Notes: a model not told the origin generated them from the letters alone. DNA of 64,000 nt from Agarilytica rhodophyticola (GCF_002157225.2 NZ_CP020038.1:6716991-6780990); one strand, 5' to 3'. Counted from the first letter of the stretch, positions 26,057 through 36,080 are shown. Numbers and translations are program-made.

Positions 26057-27259
26057 ATGTTAAATTTGCTTCTCTTTTTTGCCAGAAAGACCCTTCTCCT
26101 GTTATGCATTGCTATTAGTTCTAACCTTTTCGCCACAGAATGTAACGAGCCGAAATCAACACTGAAAGTGAGTCTAAGCAATGCTTTTCCTACACTGCCG
26201 AGTGTTGCTTCACCTATTGCCATGACACAGCCGAAAAAAGACTCTAGCTTTTGGTTTATGCTCACTCGGGAGGGCGAAATTCTCTCGTTCGAGAATAAAG
26301 AAAGTAGCAAAAGCTTCAGCAAGGTATTAGATATTCGCAGTAAAGTGGATATACGTTTGGAAATGGGTTTGACCGGAGCCACATTCCACCCAAACTATCC
26401 ACAAGATAACCGTCTATTTTTTGTATACAACGATAAAACCCACAAAGGGCGCTCGACGCTAAGTAGTATTGAGATTAACCCAAAAACATTGAAGGCTGAA
26501 ATTAAAACTGAAAAGGTCTTGTTGACGTTGCCACAACAGCAACCGAATCACAATGGTGGCAATCTCAGCTTCGGGCCAGACAATATGCTTTATGTAGGCT
26601 TTGGTGACGGTGGTTATGATATGGCATCATCACAAAGCCTCAACAATTTATATGGCAGTATCCTTCGTATTGATGTCAACACAAGCCCCTATGCAATCCC
26701 TAAAGATAATCCTTTTAACAAAGGACAAGATAAATGTGACGCAGGAACATCATTGCAAAAATGCCCTGAAGTATTTGCCTATGGCTTACGCAACCCCTGG
26801 CGTTTTAGCTTCGACAAACAAACTGGCGAGCTCTGGGTAGCCGATGTAGGTGAAGATACCTATGAAGAAATAAATCGCGTTGAAGCGGGCAAAAACTATG
26901 GCTGGCCATCGATGGAAGGAGATATTTGTTTTGATAATAAACCTTGTAAAAAAGAAAACCTTGCACTGCCAGTAACTCAATATGATTATGAAGGCCCTCA
27001 ATCTATTGTTGGTGGTTATGTATACCGTGGTGAGAAATTTCCGGCCCTAAAAGGGCATTATATTTTTACCGATACTTTCGGTACAATTTTATATTCCGTA
27101 AAAGCTGACGCGAAAAGCGTAACGAAACCAAATACTTTGTTAACCACGGGGCGAAAATCTGTCAGCTTTGCAGAAGGTAATGATGGAGAGATTTATCTTC
27201 TAAACTTTGAGGCGGAACGGGGAGACGTTGTGCATTTATTAACAGGTAGTTGTCATTAA
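26057..27259 (+). CDS. Exported PQQ-type soluble sugar dehydrogenase (GSDH), paralog 3
   Basis: A 400-residue protein with a Sec signal peptide (about 1-26, ending 'SNLFA'). The propeller has the same landmarks as its neighbours: 'GLTGATFHPNYP', 'NHNGGNLSFGPDN', 'GFGDGGYD', 'YGLRNPWRFSFD' and 'DVGEDTYEEIN'. Its middle and C-terminal parts look more like paralog 1 than paralog 2 ('[22 protein letters not shown]'-type region). An AGGAAAA ribosome site precedes the ATG. It arose by tandem duplication with 24824-26044 and is surely co-transcribed with it. The substrate is unknown. Confidence 0.85.
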   Translation: MLNLLLFFARKTLLLLCIAISSNLFATECNEPKSTLKVSLSNAFPTLPSVASPIAMTQPKKDSSFWFMLTREGEILSFENKESSKSFSKVLDIRSKVDIRLEMGLTGATFHPNYPQDNRLFFVYNDKTHKGRSTLSSIEINPKTLKAEIKTEKVLLTLPQQQPNHNGGNLSFGPDNMLYVGFGDGGYDMASSQSLNNLYGSILRIDVNTSPYAIPKDNPFNKGQDKCDAGTSLQKCPEVFAYGLRNPWRFSFDKQTGELWVADVGEDTYEEINRVEAGKNYGWPSMEGDICFDNKPCKKENLALPVTQYDYEGPQSIVGGYVYRGEKFPALKGHYIFTDTFGTILYSVKADAKSVTKPNTLLTTGRKSVSFAEGNDGEIYLLNFEAERGDVVHLLTGSCH

Positions 27260-27382
27260 AACCGGCTAATTCTTGTTCACTTACATTGGCTTGGGTAAAA
27301 ACTTCATTACACTAATGCCAAGTATTCAGCAGTATGCGAGAATATAGTTCGTTTATGTCATAAACATAGGGAAAGCAGTTTA

Positions 27383-28687
27383 ATGCGTCAACAACAAAAA
27401 TTAAATGTCCTAGTAGTAGCCGAGGCAGCAAATCCTGAATGGACAAGTGTTCCACTATTGGGCTGGTCCCACACCCATGCATTATCTAAGATATGTAATG
27501 TTCATCTAGTCACTCAAATTCGTAATAAAGAAGCAATTGAGAGGTTCGGCTGGCAGGATGGTAAACAATTTACCGCTATTAACTCAGAAAAACTCGCAGC
27601 TCCTTTTAATAATCTTGCATTAAAAATTCGCGGTGGCAATAATCTTGGCTGGACAATAGCTACCGCAGTTGGCAGTTTGACTTATCCCTATTTTGAATAT
27701 TTGTGTTGGAAAAACTTCAAGAGTGAATTGCTCGAAGGAAAATACGATATCGTGCATCGCATTACACCTGTGAGTCCAACTGCCCCTAGTTATTTGGCAA
27801 AAAAATTAAAAAAAATAGGGGTGCCTTTAGTGGTAGGCCCTCTCAATGGAGGCGTTGCTTGGCCTGCTGAGTTTCGCGATTTACAACATAAGGAAAAAGA
27901 GTGGCTAAGCCATGCTCGCAATGCATATAAGCTATTACCGGGCTATCGATCCTTAAGACAGGATAGTGCTTGTGTTATTGCAGGCTCAATGGCGACTAAA
28001 GAGCAATTACCTGAAAATATTGCCAGTAAAACGTTATACCTTCCTGAAAATGCCATTGACCGTAAACGTTTTTCCCTGCAAAACACTTCAAATTATGAGC
28101 TACCCATCAAAGCAGCATTCGTTGGACGCCTTGTCCCATATAAAGGGGCAGATATGGCTATAGAAGCAATGGAAGAACTGGCTCACGAAGGAAAAATGAC
28201 TTTCGATATATATGGTAATGGACCAGAAGAAGAACACTTAAAGCAATTGGTGAAAGCCAAAGGGCTCGACAATAAAATCATTGTGCACGGTTTTGTACCC
28301 AATAACGAGTTACAAGCAAAACTTGTTAATGCGGATATTTTTGTTTTTCCTAGTATTCGCGAATTTGGTGGTGGCGTAGTTTTGGAGTCGATGGCTTTAG
28401 GTGTTGTACCAGTGATAGCAGATTATGCAGGCCCTGCCGAATTGGTAACAGAAGAATCAGGTTATGTTGTTCCAATGGGATCACGAGACAAATTAATTAA
28501 TGGTTTTCGAAAACAATTAGAAGAAATTTGTAAGCACCCCGAAGACTTAATCAATAAACGCTCAGCAGCAATAGAAAGAATTAACACTTATTACAGTTGG
28601 GATAAAAAAGCCGAGCAGATGATGAATATTTATTCTTGGTTGCTTGGTAAAGGGGAAAAGCCCGATTACCAAAAGCCCTTTGTTTAA
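27383..28687 (+). CDS. Glycosyltransferase family 4 (434 aa), paralog of 8694-10001
   Basis: A GT-B enzyme with 'YDIVHRITPVSPTAPS' and 'VVGPLNGGVAWPAEF' in the N-terminal half, 'AAFVGRLVPYKGAD' and 'DIYGNGPEEEHL' in the C-terminal half, and a complete E-x7-E motif 'EFGGGVVLE'. It aligns along its whole length, to the C-terminal 'YSWLLGKGEKPDYQ', with the minus-strand GT4 at 8694-10001, so the two are duplicates. It leads a plus-strand run of three glycosyltransferase genes. By family it transfers a sugar from an NDP-donor in the cytoplasm. Confidence 0.88.
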   Translation: MRQQQKLNVLVVAEAANPEWTSVPLLGWSHTHALSKICNVHLVTQIRNKEAIERFGWQDGKQFTAINSEKLAAPFNNLALKIRGGNNLGWTIATAVGSLTYPYFEYLCWKNFKSELLEGKYDIVHRITPVSPTAPSYLAKKLKKIGVPLVVGPLNGGVAWPAEFRDLQHKEKEWLSHARNAYKLLPGYRSLRQDSACVIAGSMATKEQLPENIASKTLYLPENAIDRKRFSLQNTSNYELPIKAAFVGRLVPYKGADMAIEAMEELAHEGKMTFDIYGNGPEEEHLKQLVKAKGLDNKIIVHGFVPNNELQAKLVNADIFVFPSIREFGGGVVLESMALGVVPVIADYAGPAELVTEESGYVVPMGSRDKLINGFRKQLEEICKHPEDLINKRSAAIERINTYYSWDKKAEQMMNIYSWLLGKGEKPDYQKPFV

Positions 28688-28729
28688 TTATTCTATTAGC
28701 CGTATTAACCAACATAGACAAGGTATAAC

Positions 28730-29968
28730 ATGACCAAAATCGGATTTCTTATTCCGGAATTTCCAGGCCAAACCCATGCTTTTTTTATTAGAGAGAGACA
28801 GGAGTTAAAAAAGCTAGGTGTAGAAACAGAGCTTATATCCACTCGTGCACCGATCGCAGGCGCAGGTGCGGCTAACCATACTTGGGCGGAAAGTGCAGCA
28901 AAGGAGACAACGTATCTATTTCCTTTAAGTAAAATGGAGCTATTAAAATGTGCTCTGACCATTATTTTGGCCGGGCCGCTTGCTTGGCTGCGCTGCTTCA
29001 AAGTTATTTTTAGCAAGTCAGATGTGTCAGCAAAAGAGCGCCCGAAGCTTCTCGCGATGATAGTGGCTGGTGCTTTTGTAAAACGCCTTTGTCGTAAAAA
29101 AAATATCTCACACATACATATCCATAGTTGTGCTAACTCGGCAAATGTCGGTCTCTTTTCGCGTCTTCTCAATGGCCCTAGCTATAGTTTAACTTTACAC
29201 GGGCCAATGCAAGATTATGGCACCAACCAAGCACATAAATGGGCCAATGCGGCTTATTGCATCATTATTACGAAAGAATTATTAGAAGAAGTAAAAACGC
29301 TACTAAGTGATATAACTTTGCCTCCCATATTTTTAGCACCGATGGGTGTTAATATTGAAGATTTTAAAAGAACAACGATCTACTCCCCAGTTAAATCTGG
29401 TCAGGAGATAAAACTTGTTTCATGTGGTCGACTGAATTTTGTCAAGGCTCATGACGATTTAATTAGAGTAGTGGCACTTTTAAAACAACAAAATATAGAT
29501 GCTACTCTTAATATCTGTGGTGCTACAGATTCTATTTCCGATACAGGAAGCTATTACGATGAGCTAAAAGCATTACGCGAAGAATTAGACGTGGTGGACA
29601 GCGTTAATTTTTTGGGTTCGGTCTCAGAGAGTCGAGTTAAAGAAGAACTAGAATCTGCACATTTTTTCTGTTTGGCTAGCTTAAAGGAACCGCTAGGGGT
29701 AGCCACCATGGAAGCCATGGCAATGGAAATACCGGCAATCGTCACACGTAGCCCAGGAGTTACGGAGATGGTCGATAGCGGCGTAGACGGTATTCTTGTA
29801 GAACCACGGCAACCTGAACAATTTGTAGAAGCCATTATTAAATTATCTGAGTCACCCGATAAAGCTTTGGAAATAGCGCAACAAGGACGTATGAAAGTCT
29901 TAAATAAATTTCACTCCGGTGTTAGCGCTGGGAAAATAAAAGAAGGTTTACAGTACGCAAAATCTTAG
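28730..29968 (+). CDS. Glycosyltransferase family 4 (412 aa), colanic-acid-type
   Basis: The N-terminal domain begins 'IGFLIPEFPGQTHAFFIRER', a form common in GT4 enzymes of exopolysaccharide loci, with 'HIHIHSCANSANVG' and 'LHGPMQDYG' as the acceptor-side loop. The C-terminal domain has 'LVSCGRLNFVKAHDD' and the E-x7-E motif 'EPLGVATME' followed by 'IPAIVTRSPGVTEM'. It lies 42 bp after the previous GT4 gene. Its TAG stop at 29966-29968 is part of a dispersed repeat, so the last residues may differ from those of relatives. Confidence 0.88.
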   Translation: MTKIGFLIPEFPGQTHAFFIRERQELKKLGVETELISTRAPIAGAGAANHTWAESAAKETTYLFPLSKMELLKCALTIILAGPLAWLRCFKVIFSKSDVSAKERPKLLAMIVAGAFVKRLCRKKNISHIHIHSCANSANVGLFSRLLNGPSYSLTLHGPMQDYGTNQAHKWANAAYCIIITKELLEEVKTLLSDITLPPIFLAPMGVNIEDFKRTTIYSPVKSGQEIKLVSCGRLNFVKAHDDLIRVVALLKQQNIDATLNICGATDSISDTGSYYDELKALREELDVVDSVNFLGSVSESRVKEELESAHFFCLASLKEPLGVATMEAMAMEIPAIVTRSPGVTEMVDSGVDGILVEPRQPEQFVEAIIKLSESPDKALEIAQQGRMKVLNKFHSGVSAGKIKEGLQYAKS

Positions 29969-29979
29969 GGCCTGTTAAC
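29965..29979 (+). repeat. Dispersed repeat, copy 4 (3' truncated)
   Basis: TTAGGGCCTGTTAAC, identical to the first 15 bp of the consensus, then diverging just before the next ATG at 29982. Its TAG is the stop codon of the GT4 gene and its AGGG is the only ribosome-site-like sequence before the GT87-like gene. Confidence 0.65.
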
Positions 29980-29981
29980 TT

Positions 29982-31160
29982 ATGATTTTATTTTCTAAAA
30001 AAGTCGATGCATATTTATCGTTACTTGGTGTTGCTGCTGCCGTTATTTTTCTCTACCTTTTTGGTATCCATGGCTTTTTGAGATCAGCACCATTCGGCCT
30101 CGACTTTGGGGTTTTTCATAAAGCCGCAGTTCTGTTTTTAAACGGTGGCAACCCTTGGTTAGAATTAATGAATAGTGGCGAGCCATTTTCTTATCCGCCC
30201 CACACGGCGTCTGTGCTCGCTGTTTATGGCTACTTATCCAAACCTATAGCACTGGGAATACACACGGCTATAAATATTTCATCTATTGCTGCGATGGCTT
30301 TTCTCGCCAATAAATGGTACCTAAAAATTACTGATTTACGCTCTATGAACCTTGCCCAAGGCGTAGGCTTTGCGGTTATTATTGGCAATCCTTTTATGGC
30401 TCACAGCGTCTTCGAGGGACAACTTGTTCTTCCGACTGCCGCTGCCACGATGTTGTCTTGGTATTTTTTGAACAGTGGATCAGAAAAAAAACACCTACTT
30501 TTTTCAGGTATTTTTTTAGGTATAGCAACCATCAAACCACAAGTGTCTTTACTTTATATCGTCTGGCTTTTATTAAGTGCGAACTTTGCTGTTTTATTTA
30601 TAGGCGCAGCAACTGCACTCTTATTACTTATCCCAGCTTTTGTAGCTTTTGGACCAATAGAAGCTTTTGCTAATTGGCTAACATCACTATCAGGCTATTC
30701 AAGTGTTTCGGTGAATCAACCGGGTTCAGTACATGTTGTTGGAATCGAAAGTTTTTTTGTTGCTATGGGTATACAAGGAACAGGAATATTTGTAAAACCA
30801 TTAAGCTTATTGGCCACACTTATATTGTTTCGCTATCGTAAATGTGTAGATCCAATTCTTACGGTCAATTTATTCTTAGTTTTCGCACTGACATTTATCT
30901 ACGGTCACGATACAGATTATGCTGCAATTATTATGATTTGCAGCTTCATTCTCTTCTTAGCTCTGCAATCTGCTTCTTTACAAAATATTTTAATAGCGGG
31001 AATTTTACTTGCAGGATTCTTTTTCCCACAAAGAATATTACGTGAATACGACATTCCATTTATGCATCATTTGCGAACTTGGTTAATCCCAGTTTGCTGT
31101 TACTTCATTTTTATTATTCAGAAAACACCAACAAAGAACAAAAAACAAGCATATATCTAA
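29982..31160 (+). CDS. GT87-like (DUF2029) membrane glycosyltransferase
   Basis: A 392-residue hydrophobic protein with about ten membrane helices. The first periplasmic loop has 'FGLDFGVFHKAAVLFLNG' with an acidic residue, then 'NPWLEL' and 'PFSYPPHTA', the pattern of GT87 enzymes that use polyprenyl-phosphate mannose or another polyprenyl-linked sugar. A later loop has 'QPGSVHVVGIESFF'. It would act in the periplasm as a GT-C enzyme. It starts 13 bp after the preceding GT4 stop, so it is in the same operon. The donor is not known; the GtrB-like enzyme at 3987 could provide one. Confidence 0.75.
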   Translation: MILFSKKVDAYLSLLGVAAAVIFLYLFGIHGFLRSAPFGLDFGVFHKAAVLFLNGGNPWLELMNSGEPFSYPPHTASVLAVYGYLSKPIALGIHTAINISSIAAMAFLANKWYLKITDLRSMNLAQGVGFAVIIGNPFMAHSVFEGQLVLPTAAATMLSWYFLNSGSEKKHLLFSGIFLGIATIKPQVSLLYIVWLLLSANFAVLFIGAATALLLLIPAFVAFGPIEAFANWLTSLSGYSSVSVNQPGSVHVVGIESFFVAMGIQGTGIFVKPLSLLATLILFRYRKCVDPILTVNLFLVFALTFIYGHDTDYAAIIMICSFILFLALQSASLQNILIAGILLAGFFFPQRILREYDIPFMHHLRTWLIPVCCYFIFIIQKTPTKNKKQAYI

Positions 31161-31571
31161 AAAATACAAAGCCATAATGAATTAAAAAAACTAGTACTTT
31201 ACTAGTACTTTTTTGTGCAGATTAATTAATTTTTTAGCTGTTTTTTAATCACTTTACCGCTATGGTTTTTCCACCAACATTAGTTTTATTTTTTATCTAA
31301 AACTTTTTTTTGTCATAAAAATAACTAAAAAAATGCACATTTGCATAAATTTGTGCCAGTTACGAACTTTATAGCGCCAATCACTCTACTCCCATGGAGA
31401 ACCGATTCACAATTACTAAACATAAACCTGTATGTTTTTCCGACTCAAACTAAAATATTAGTGACACACTAATACTTAAGTATTAATTCGGCTTTTTCAC
31501 ACACTACTGAATTAATCGAATCTAATACTATTTTAATCAACCTAACTATCAACTAAATCGTGGTACCCGTT
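31161..31571. other. 411-bp A+T-rich noncoding gap
   Basis: This lies between the GT87-like gene and the very large secreted protein. It contains a short repeat of CTAGTAC near 31191-31208 followed by a T-run, which could act as a weak terminator for the glycosyltransferase operon. The promoter of the large gene must lie here, but I could not place it. No coding potential is seen. Confidence 0.5.
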
Positions 31572-34500
31572 ATGAATAAGCTGGTGAAGTTATTCATGAA
31601 GAATGCAAGCGCTGCTGTTGTTATCCTTGCATCGTCATATATTCAAGCGCAACAGGTTCCCAATGTTCAAAGGGGAGCTCCAGGAACATTTATCACAGGC
31701 CCTTCAGTAAATCCTGATCTCGCACAAATGGGGAGATTGGCTATTATGGAGAGCTTGGGAGACTATGTCGTCACTATTCCGGAAGGCCCAGGAAGTTCCG
31801 GAGGAAGTAATTTCCTCAACCAAGTTTGGAATTTTTCTGACCCGGCTAACCCGACACTTGAAAGTGTTAATTTGGGCAGGACAAAAATGCCCTACCAAGC
31901 TCACGGCACAGTGAAGCGTTATGCTAATGGCGATGTGAACATTGATCTAGGTAGCGAAGAAGCCGCCATACTTAGAGCCAATGGATCAATAGAATTAGAC
32001 AGCTGGTCAGGGCCAAACGATTCCATATTTTTCAACCTCGGCGGTCTCAATTATCCATGGGGAGCAAGCTCATGGGGTTTTTATGAATTTGTCTCAAGCC
32101 GCGCTCGTTTGTATCTCAATAACCAGTTTATGACTGAGTGGGATCACTTAGGCACTACAGGAGTTATTGGGCCACCCGCTTTTGTCGGTAACTTAATGAT
32201 TTATGCTAGTGACCAAGCCAACCGCGGTGTGGCCATCTATGATATATCTGATCCTACACGGGAACCTGTTCTATTGGATTTGCTGACAGATAATGTTGGG
32301 GTCATTAATCCAGATAATTCCACAGGAGCAATTAACATTGGTGTTGCTGAAACTGCGGCAAACGCCTCAAGCCTAACTCGCTCTCGTCCTATCGGTGGTT
32401 ATGGTTCAGCTATCCACGGTCACTATATTGTTATTGCCAGCCGCCCCAACGATGTAACTGTAATGCGCGGCGGCATTATAGTTGTCGACTTTGAAGATCC
32501 TACCAACTTAGAAGTCAGCTGCTATATCGAACTTGATAACGACCCTATGTATGTCAACTTTCAAGACGAGTTTGCCTTTGTTGACCGCTACAAAGTAAAT
32601 ATCGAGGACTGTTCAGTTGCTACTGAATTCGACGAAGGTGCACACGGTGCTGAATTAAGCCAGTTTTCCTTACCTCTAGGTAATATCATTATCGGTGGTG
32701 GCATCGACAATCTAGCTACCCCCACCATTAATGAGCAAGGCATCTCAGTGTGGGTACATCAAAGCGAACCAGATACTCGCGCGCCCTACGTTGCTTATCA
32801 TATTCCTAGGGCAGGTCAAACTAACTACCCAACCATCGCCCCCATTTCAATCTCTATTCCTGAGACCTTACGCGGCAGAACATTAGTACCAGGGCAAAAC
32901 ATCATATTGCGAGAGGTAGGCGGCCAACCTCTAGGTTTGGATTACCGTTTATCTCAGTCCGGTATGATCACGATAGATCCAGATCAAGACTTCAAAACAG
33001 ATACAGATTATGAAGTGTCATTGGTAGGCGTTAGCGATTATATGGGCAACGTTATGGATACCTATACCTTCAGGTTTAGCACTGGATCAAATGCAGTACC
33101 ACCCCCAACCCCTACTGCAACACCAGCTCCTACACCAACACCCACCGCAACTGCAGCGCCAACACCAACACCTACGGCAACACCGGCGCCAACACCTACG
33201 GCAGCACCTACGCCTACACCTAACTTACCACCACGCATTGCCAACCTTTCAGTATCGGCAACAAATGTAGTGGCGGGAACTACGGTAGATTTTACAGTAG
33301 ATGCTAGTGATCCTGACGGTGATCGCATATTTTATAGTTATGCCCCTGGGTTTGGCGGCGCAACTCAAACAACATCTAATACCTACTCGGCAACCTATTC
33401 ACAGCCCGGCACTTATACAGCTCGCGTGACCGCTTCAGATAATATTTCGGGTGTAGCAGTTGCTTCACGCCAAATCACAGTGACATCTGTCGCTCCACCA
33501 CCACCTCCTCCAGGAGGCACTATTGTCGACTTTGCCAACCATAGTAGCCAATTGCATTGCGATATAGATAACAGTGTGGTTTGGGCTGTTAACCCTGATA
33601 ATAATACGGTAACAGCTACCTCAATCAGCTCCGGGGATGTTGTCACCGAGCTGACCTCAAGTCGCGATCCTCGCAGCGTGCTGGTTAATAATAACGGTGA
33701 AATTTGGGTCGCATCTAAAGACACAGACAGTATTGATGTGTACAGCGCAGGTGGCCGCTTGATTCAACAGATCGCTACTGGCTATGGTACCGCTCCCTAT
33801 GGCATCGTATCGAGTCATGATGGCAATGCGATTTATGCATCGCTATACAACAGTGGTGAAGTTATTCGCATCGATGTAAATAGCCTGCGCGTAATAGCTC
33901 GCCTCAAAGTTGGCCCCACTCCAAGTGCGTTGGCGATTACCCATGATGATGCAAGCTTGCTGGTAACACGTTTTATTTCACCTGAAAACTGGGGTGAAAT
34001 ATGGCGTATCAACACCTCGACAATGAGTGTGAGCAATACTATCGAGCTTTATAAAAGTAACCAGTTAGACACCATCGACAGCGGTAAAGGAGTGCCTAAC
34101 TACATCAGCTCAATTGTCATCTCCCCTTCTGGTGACTACGCCTACTATACGGCTAAAAAAGATAATACTGATAAAGGACTAATCAACAACAACGGCATTC
34201 GCTTCCTAGATTTGGACGACGACAACACCGTGCGCCCCATCATAGGCAAGATTGACTTGGCGAGCTCCACAGAAGATTACGATCGACGCTTCGATCTTGA
34301 TAATCGAGAGTCTCCTTCTGCTTTGGCTTTCTCACCTAATGCCGATTTCTTGTTCATTAGTTTGCAAGGCAACAACGAAGTTGTTTCTCTCAATATAGGT
34401 GCTCAAGGCGCGCTTTCTTCGCTCAATGGCTTCTTTAAAGCGGGCTTTGCTCCACAAGGTTTGTGTATGGATACCCAGAATGAGCACCTTTATGCGAAAA

Positions 34501-36080
34501 ACTTCCTTAGTAGAAGTATCAGCCAGTTTGATATAGGTGATTTCCTTGCCGATGGTGGCCGCAGTTTAAATCCACCCACTCAGGTATTTTCTACTGTGAG
34601 TAATGAAATACTTTCTCCTGAAGTGCTCGCCGGAAAACAGTTCTTCTACCATGGTAGCGATGAGCGTATGAGTGCCGAGGGCTATATGAGTTGTGCCACC
34701 TGTCATATGGATGGAGGTCACGATGGCCGCACTTGGGACTTTACTGGTCGAGGAGAAGGATTGCGCAATACCACTTCCTTGATTGGCCGCAGTGGTACAC
34801 GTTTTGGCCGCTTGCATTGGTCCGGAAACTTCGATGAAGTACAAGATTTTGAGCACGATATGCGCGGTGCATTCCTCGGTCTTGGCTTCTTATCTGACAG
34901 TCAGTTCGATCAAGCAAGTGATACCCTAGGTGTAGAAAAAGCAGGTATGAATCAAGATCTGGACAACCTTGCTGCTTACGTATCATCGCTGGGCAAAGCC
35001 TCACTTCCTAAGAGTCCATTTAGAAATGCTGATGGTAGCCTAACTTCAGCAGGGCAAGCAGGCGCTGAAGTGTTCCGTTTGCAAGGCTGTGCTCGCTGCC
35101 ATGCTGACAAGGCATTTACAGATGGTATCGCTCATGACGTAGGCACTTTGCGTGAATATTCCGGCCAGCGCCTAAACGGCACGTTAAGTGAAATCCGCAC
35201 ACCTTCATTACTCGCTGTTTTCGACTCTGCCCCATATCTGCATGATGGTAGCGCGGCAACAATTGAAGATATCTTTTCAACAGTAGGTGGTAACGTCTAT
35301 CAAGCAGAAGCCCATTCTCCTATGGCTCATAACCAACCTATATTCTCCAACTTAAGGAAAAGCTCAGGAGCTATGTTGTATGAAGGCTCATCTACAGGAG
35401 TAACCATCAATGATGTCGACGGTGGCTCGGGTGGTGAAGCACTCATTAGGGTTCGTGCTGGAGGATCTAACGCTAGTGGCATCGCTTCACTGGTTGTGGA
35501 AGTTAATGGCCAAGAAGTATCAGAATCACTTAATGTGATTTCACTCGACATGGTTGGTGGAGAACAGTCAGCTATGGCTGAAACCAAAGCTATTCCTATT
35601 AACCTCAACGCAGGAAGCAACAATACAGTTGTGGTGCGTCTAGCTTCAGGGGCAGCGGATATGATCGTTGACGATATTACTATCAGTAACGCAGATCATA
35701 TCGCCAATGCTTCAGCCCACACTCGTGTGCTCGACCTACCACAAACAGATTTCATCAATCTGGTTTCATTCTTGAAGCAAATAGACCAAAACAGCGCCCC
35801 TGAAGATAGCGAACAAGTAGTATTAGGTGAACGCCCTGATATTATTCCGACGCCTATCCCTACGCCAACGCCCGGGGCGGCACCTCAGCCAACGGCAACA
35901 CCTGTCGCTACTGCGACACCAGCGCCTATCCCAGAACCTACAGTGCAACCACTTCCAGGTTCTGAGTCCACAGGAGGAGGTTTGTTACCTGGTACATCTG
36001 GCGGTGGCGGCAGTATCGACTGGCTAATGCTGCTAGCCCTTGGAGGTTTAGTGTTCATTAGGCTTAGACGATTGTCATAA
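31572..36080 (+). CDS. Very large secreted multidomain protein with PKD, Ig-like, beta-propeller and di-heme peroxidase-like domains and GlyGly-CTERM-like tail
   Basis: A 1502-residue protein. Signal peptide at about 1-26. In order: a propeller-like N-terminal half; a Big_5-type Ig domain (about 415-505); a Pro/Thr linker; a PKD domain (about 550-640); a Pro-rich hinge; a YVTN-type beta-propeller (about 650-1000); then a cytochrome c peroxidase/MauG-like region with haem motifs CATCH (1041) and CARCH (1173) and the family segment 'IRTPSLLAVFDSAPYLHDG'. A carbohydrate-binding-like domain and a second Pro/Thr linker follow. The end reads Gly-rich, then 'DWLMLLALGGLVFIRLRR', like GlyGly-CTERM substrates of rhombosortase that are exported by type II secretion. 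The start is chosen at the signal peptide; GTG at 31560 is possible. The function may be surface redox chemistry. Confidence 0.82.
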   Translation: MNKLVKLFMKNASAAVVILASSYIQAQQVPNVQRGAPGTFITGPSVNPDLAQMGRLAIMESLGDYVVTIPEGPGSSGGSNFLNQVWNFSDPANPTLESVNLGRTKMPYQAHGTVKRYANGDVNIDLGSEEAAILRANGSIELDSWSGPNDSIFFNLGGLNYPWGASSWGFYEFVSSRARLYLNNQFMTEWDHLGTTGVIGPPAFVGNLMIYASDQANRGVAIYDISDPTREPVLLDLLTDNVGVINPDNSTGAINIGVAETAANASSLTRSRPIGGYGSAIHGHYIVIASRPNDVTVMRGGIIVVDFEDPTNLEVSCYIELDNDPMYVNFQDEFAFVDRYKVNIEDCSVATEFDEGAHGAELSQFSLPLGNIIIGGGIDNLATPTINEQGISVWVHQSEPDTRAPYVAYHIPRAGQTNYPTIAPISISIPETLRGRTLVPGQNIILREVGGQPLGLDYRLSQSGMITIDPDQDFKTDTDYEVSLVGVSDYMGNVMDTYTFRFSTGSNAVPPPTPTATPAPTPTPTATAAPTPTPTATPAPTPTAAPTPTPNLPPRIANLSVSATNVVAGTTVDFTVDASDPDGDRIFYSYAPGFGGATQTTSNTYSATYSQPGTYTARVTASDNISGVAVASRQITVTSVAPPPPPPGGTIVDFANHSSQLHCDIDNSVVWAVNPDNNTVTATSISSGDVVTELTSSRDPRSVLVNNNGEIWVASKDTDSIDVYSAGGRLIQQIATGYGTAPYGIVSSHDGNAIYASLYNSGEVIRIDVNSLRVIARLKVGPTPSALAITHDDASLLVTRFISPENWGEIWRINTSTMSVSNTIELYKSNQLDTIDSGKGVPNYISSIVISPSGDYAYYTAKKDNTDKGLINNNGIRFLDLDDDNTVRPIIGKIDLASSTEDYDRRFDLDNRESPSALAFSPNADFLFISLQGNNEVVSLNIGAQGALSSLNGFFKAGFAPQGLCMDTQNEHLYAKNFLSRSISQFDIGDFLADGGRSLNPPTQVFSTVSNEILSPEVLAGKQFFYHGSDERMSAEGYMSCATCHMDGGHDGRTWDFTGRGEGLRNTTSLIGRSGTRFGRLHWSGNFDEVQDFEHDMRGAFLGLGFLSDSQFDQASDTLGVEKAGMNQDLDNLAAYVSSLGKASLPKSPFRNADGSLTSAGQAGAEVFRLQGCARCHADKAFTDGIAHDVGTLREYSGQRLNGTLSEIRTPSLLAVFDSAPYLHDGSAATIEDIFSTVGGNVYQAEAHSPMAHNQPIFSNLRKSSGAMLYEGSSTGVTINDVDGGSGGEALIRVRAGGSNASGIASLVVEVNGQEVSESLNVISLDMVGGEQSAMAETKAIPINLNAGSNNTVVVRLASGAADMIVDDITISNADHIANASAHTRVLDLPQTDFINLVSFLKQIDQNSAPEDSEQVVLGERPDIIPTPIPTPTPGAAPQPTATPVATATPAPIPEPTVQPLPGSESTGGGLLPGTSGGGGSIDWLMLLALGGLVFIRLRRLS

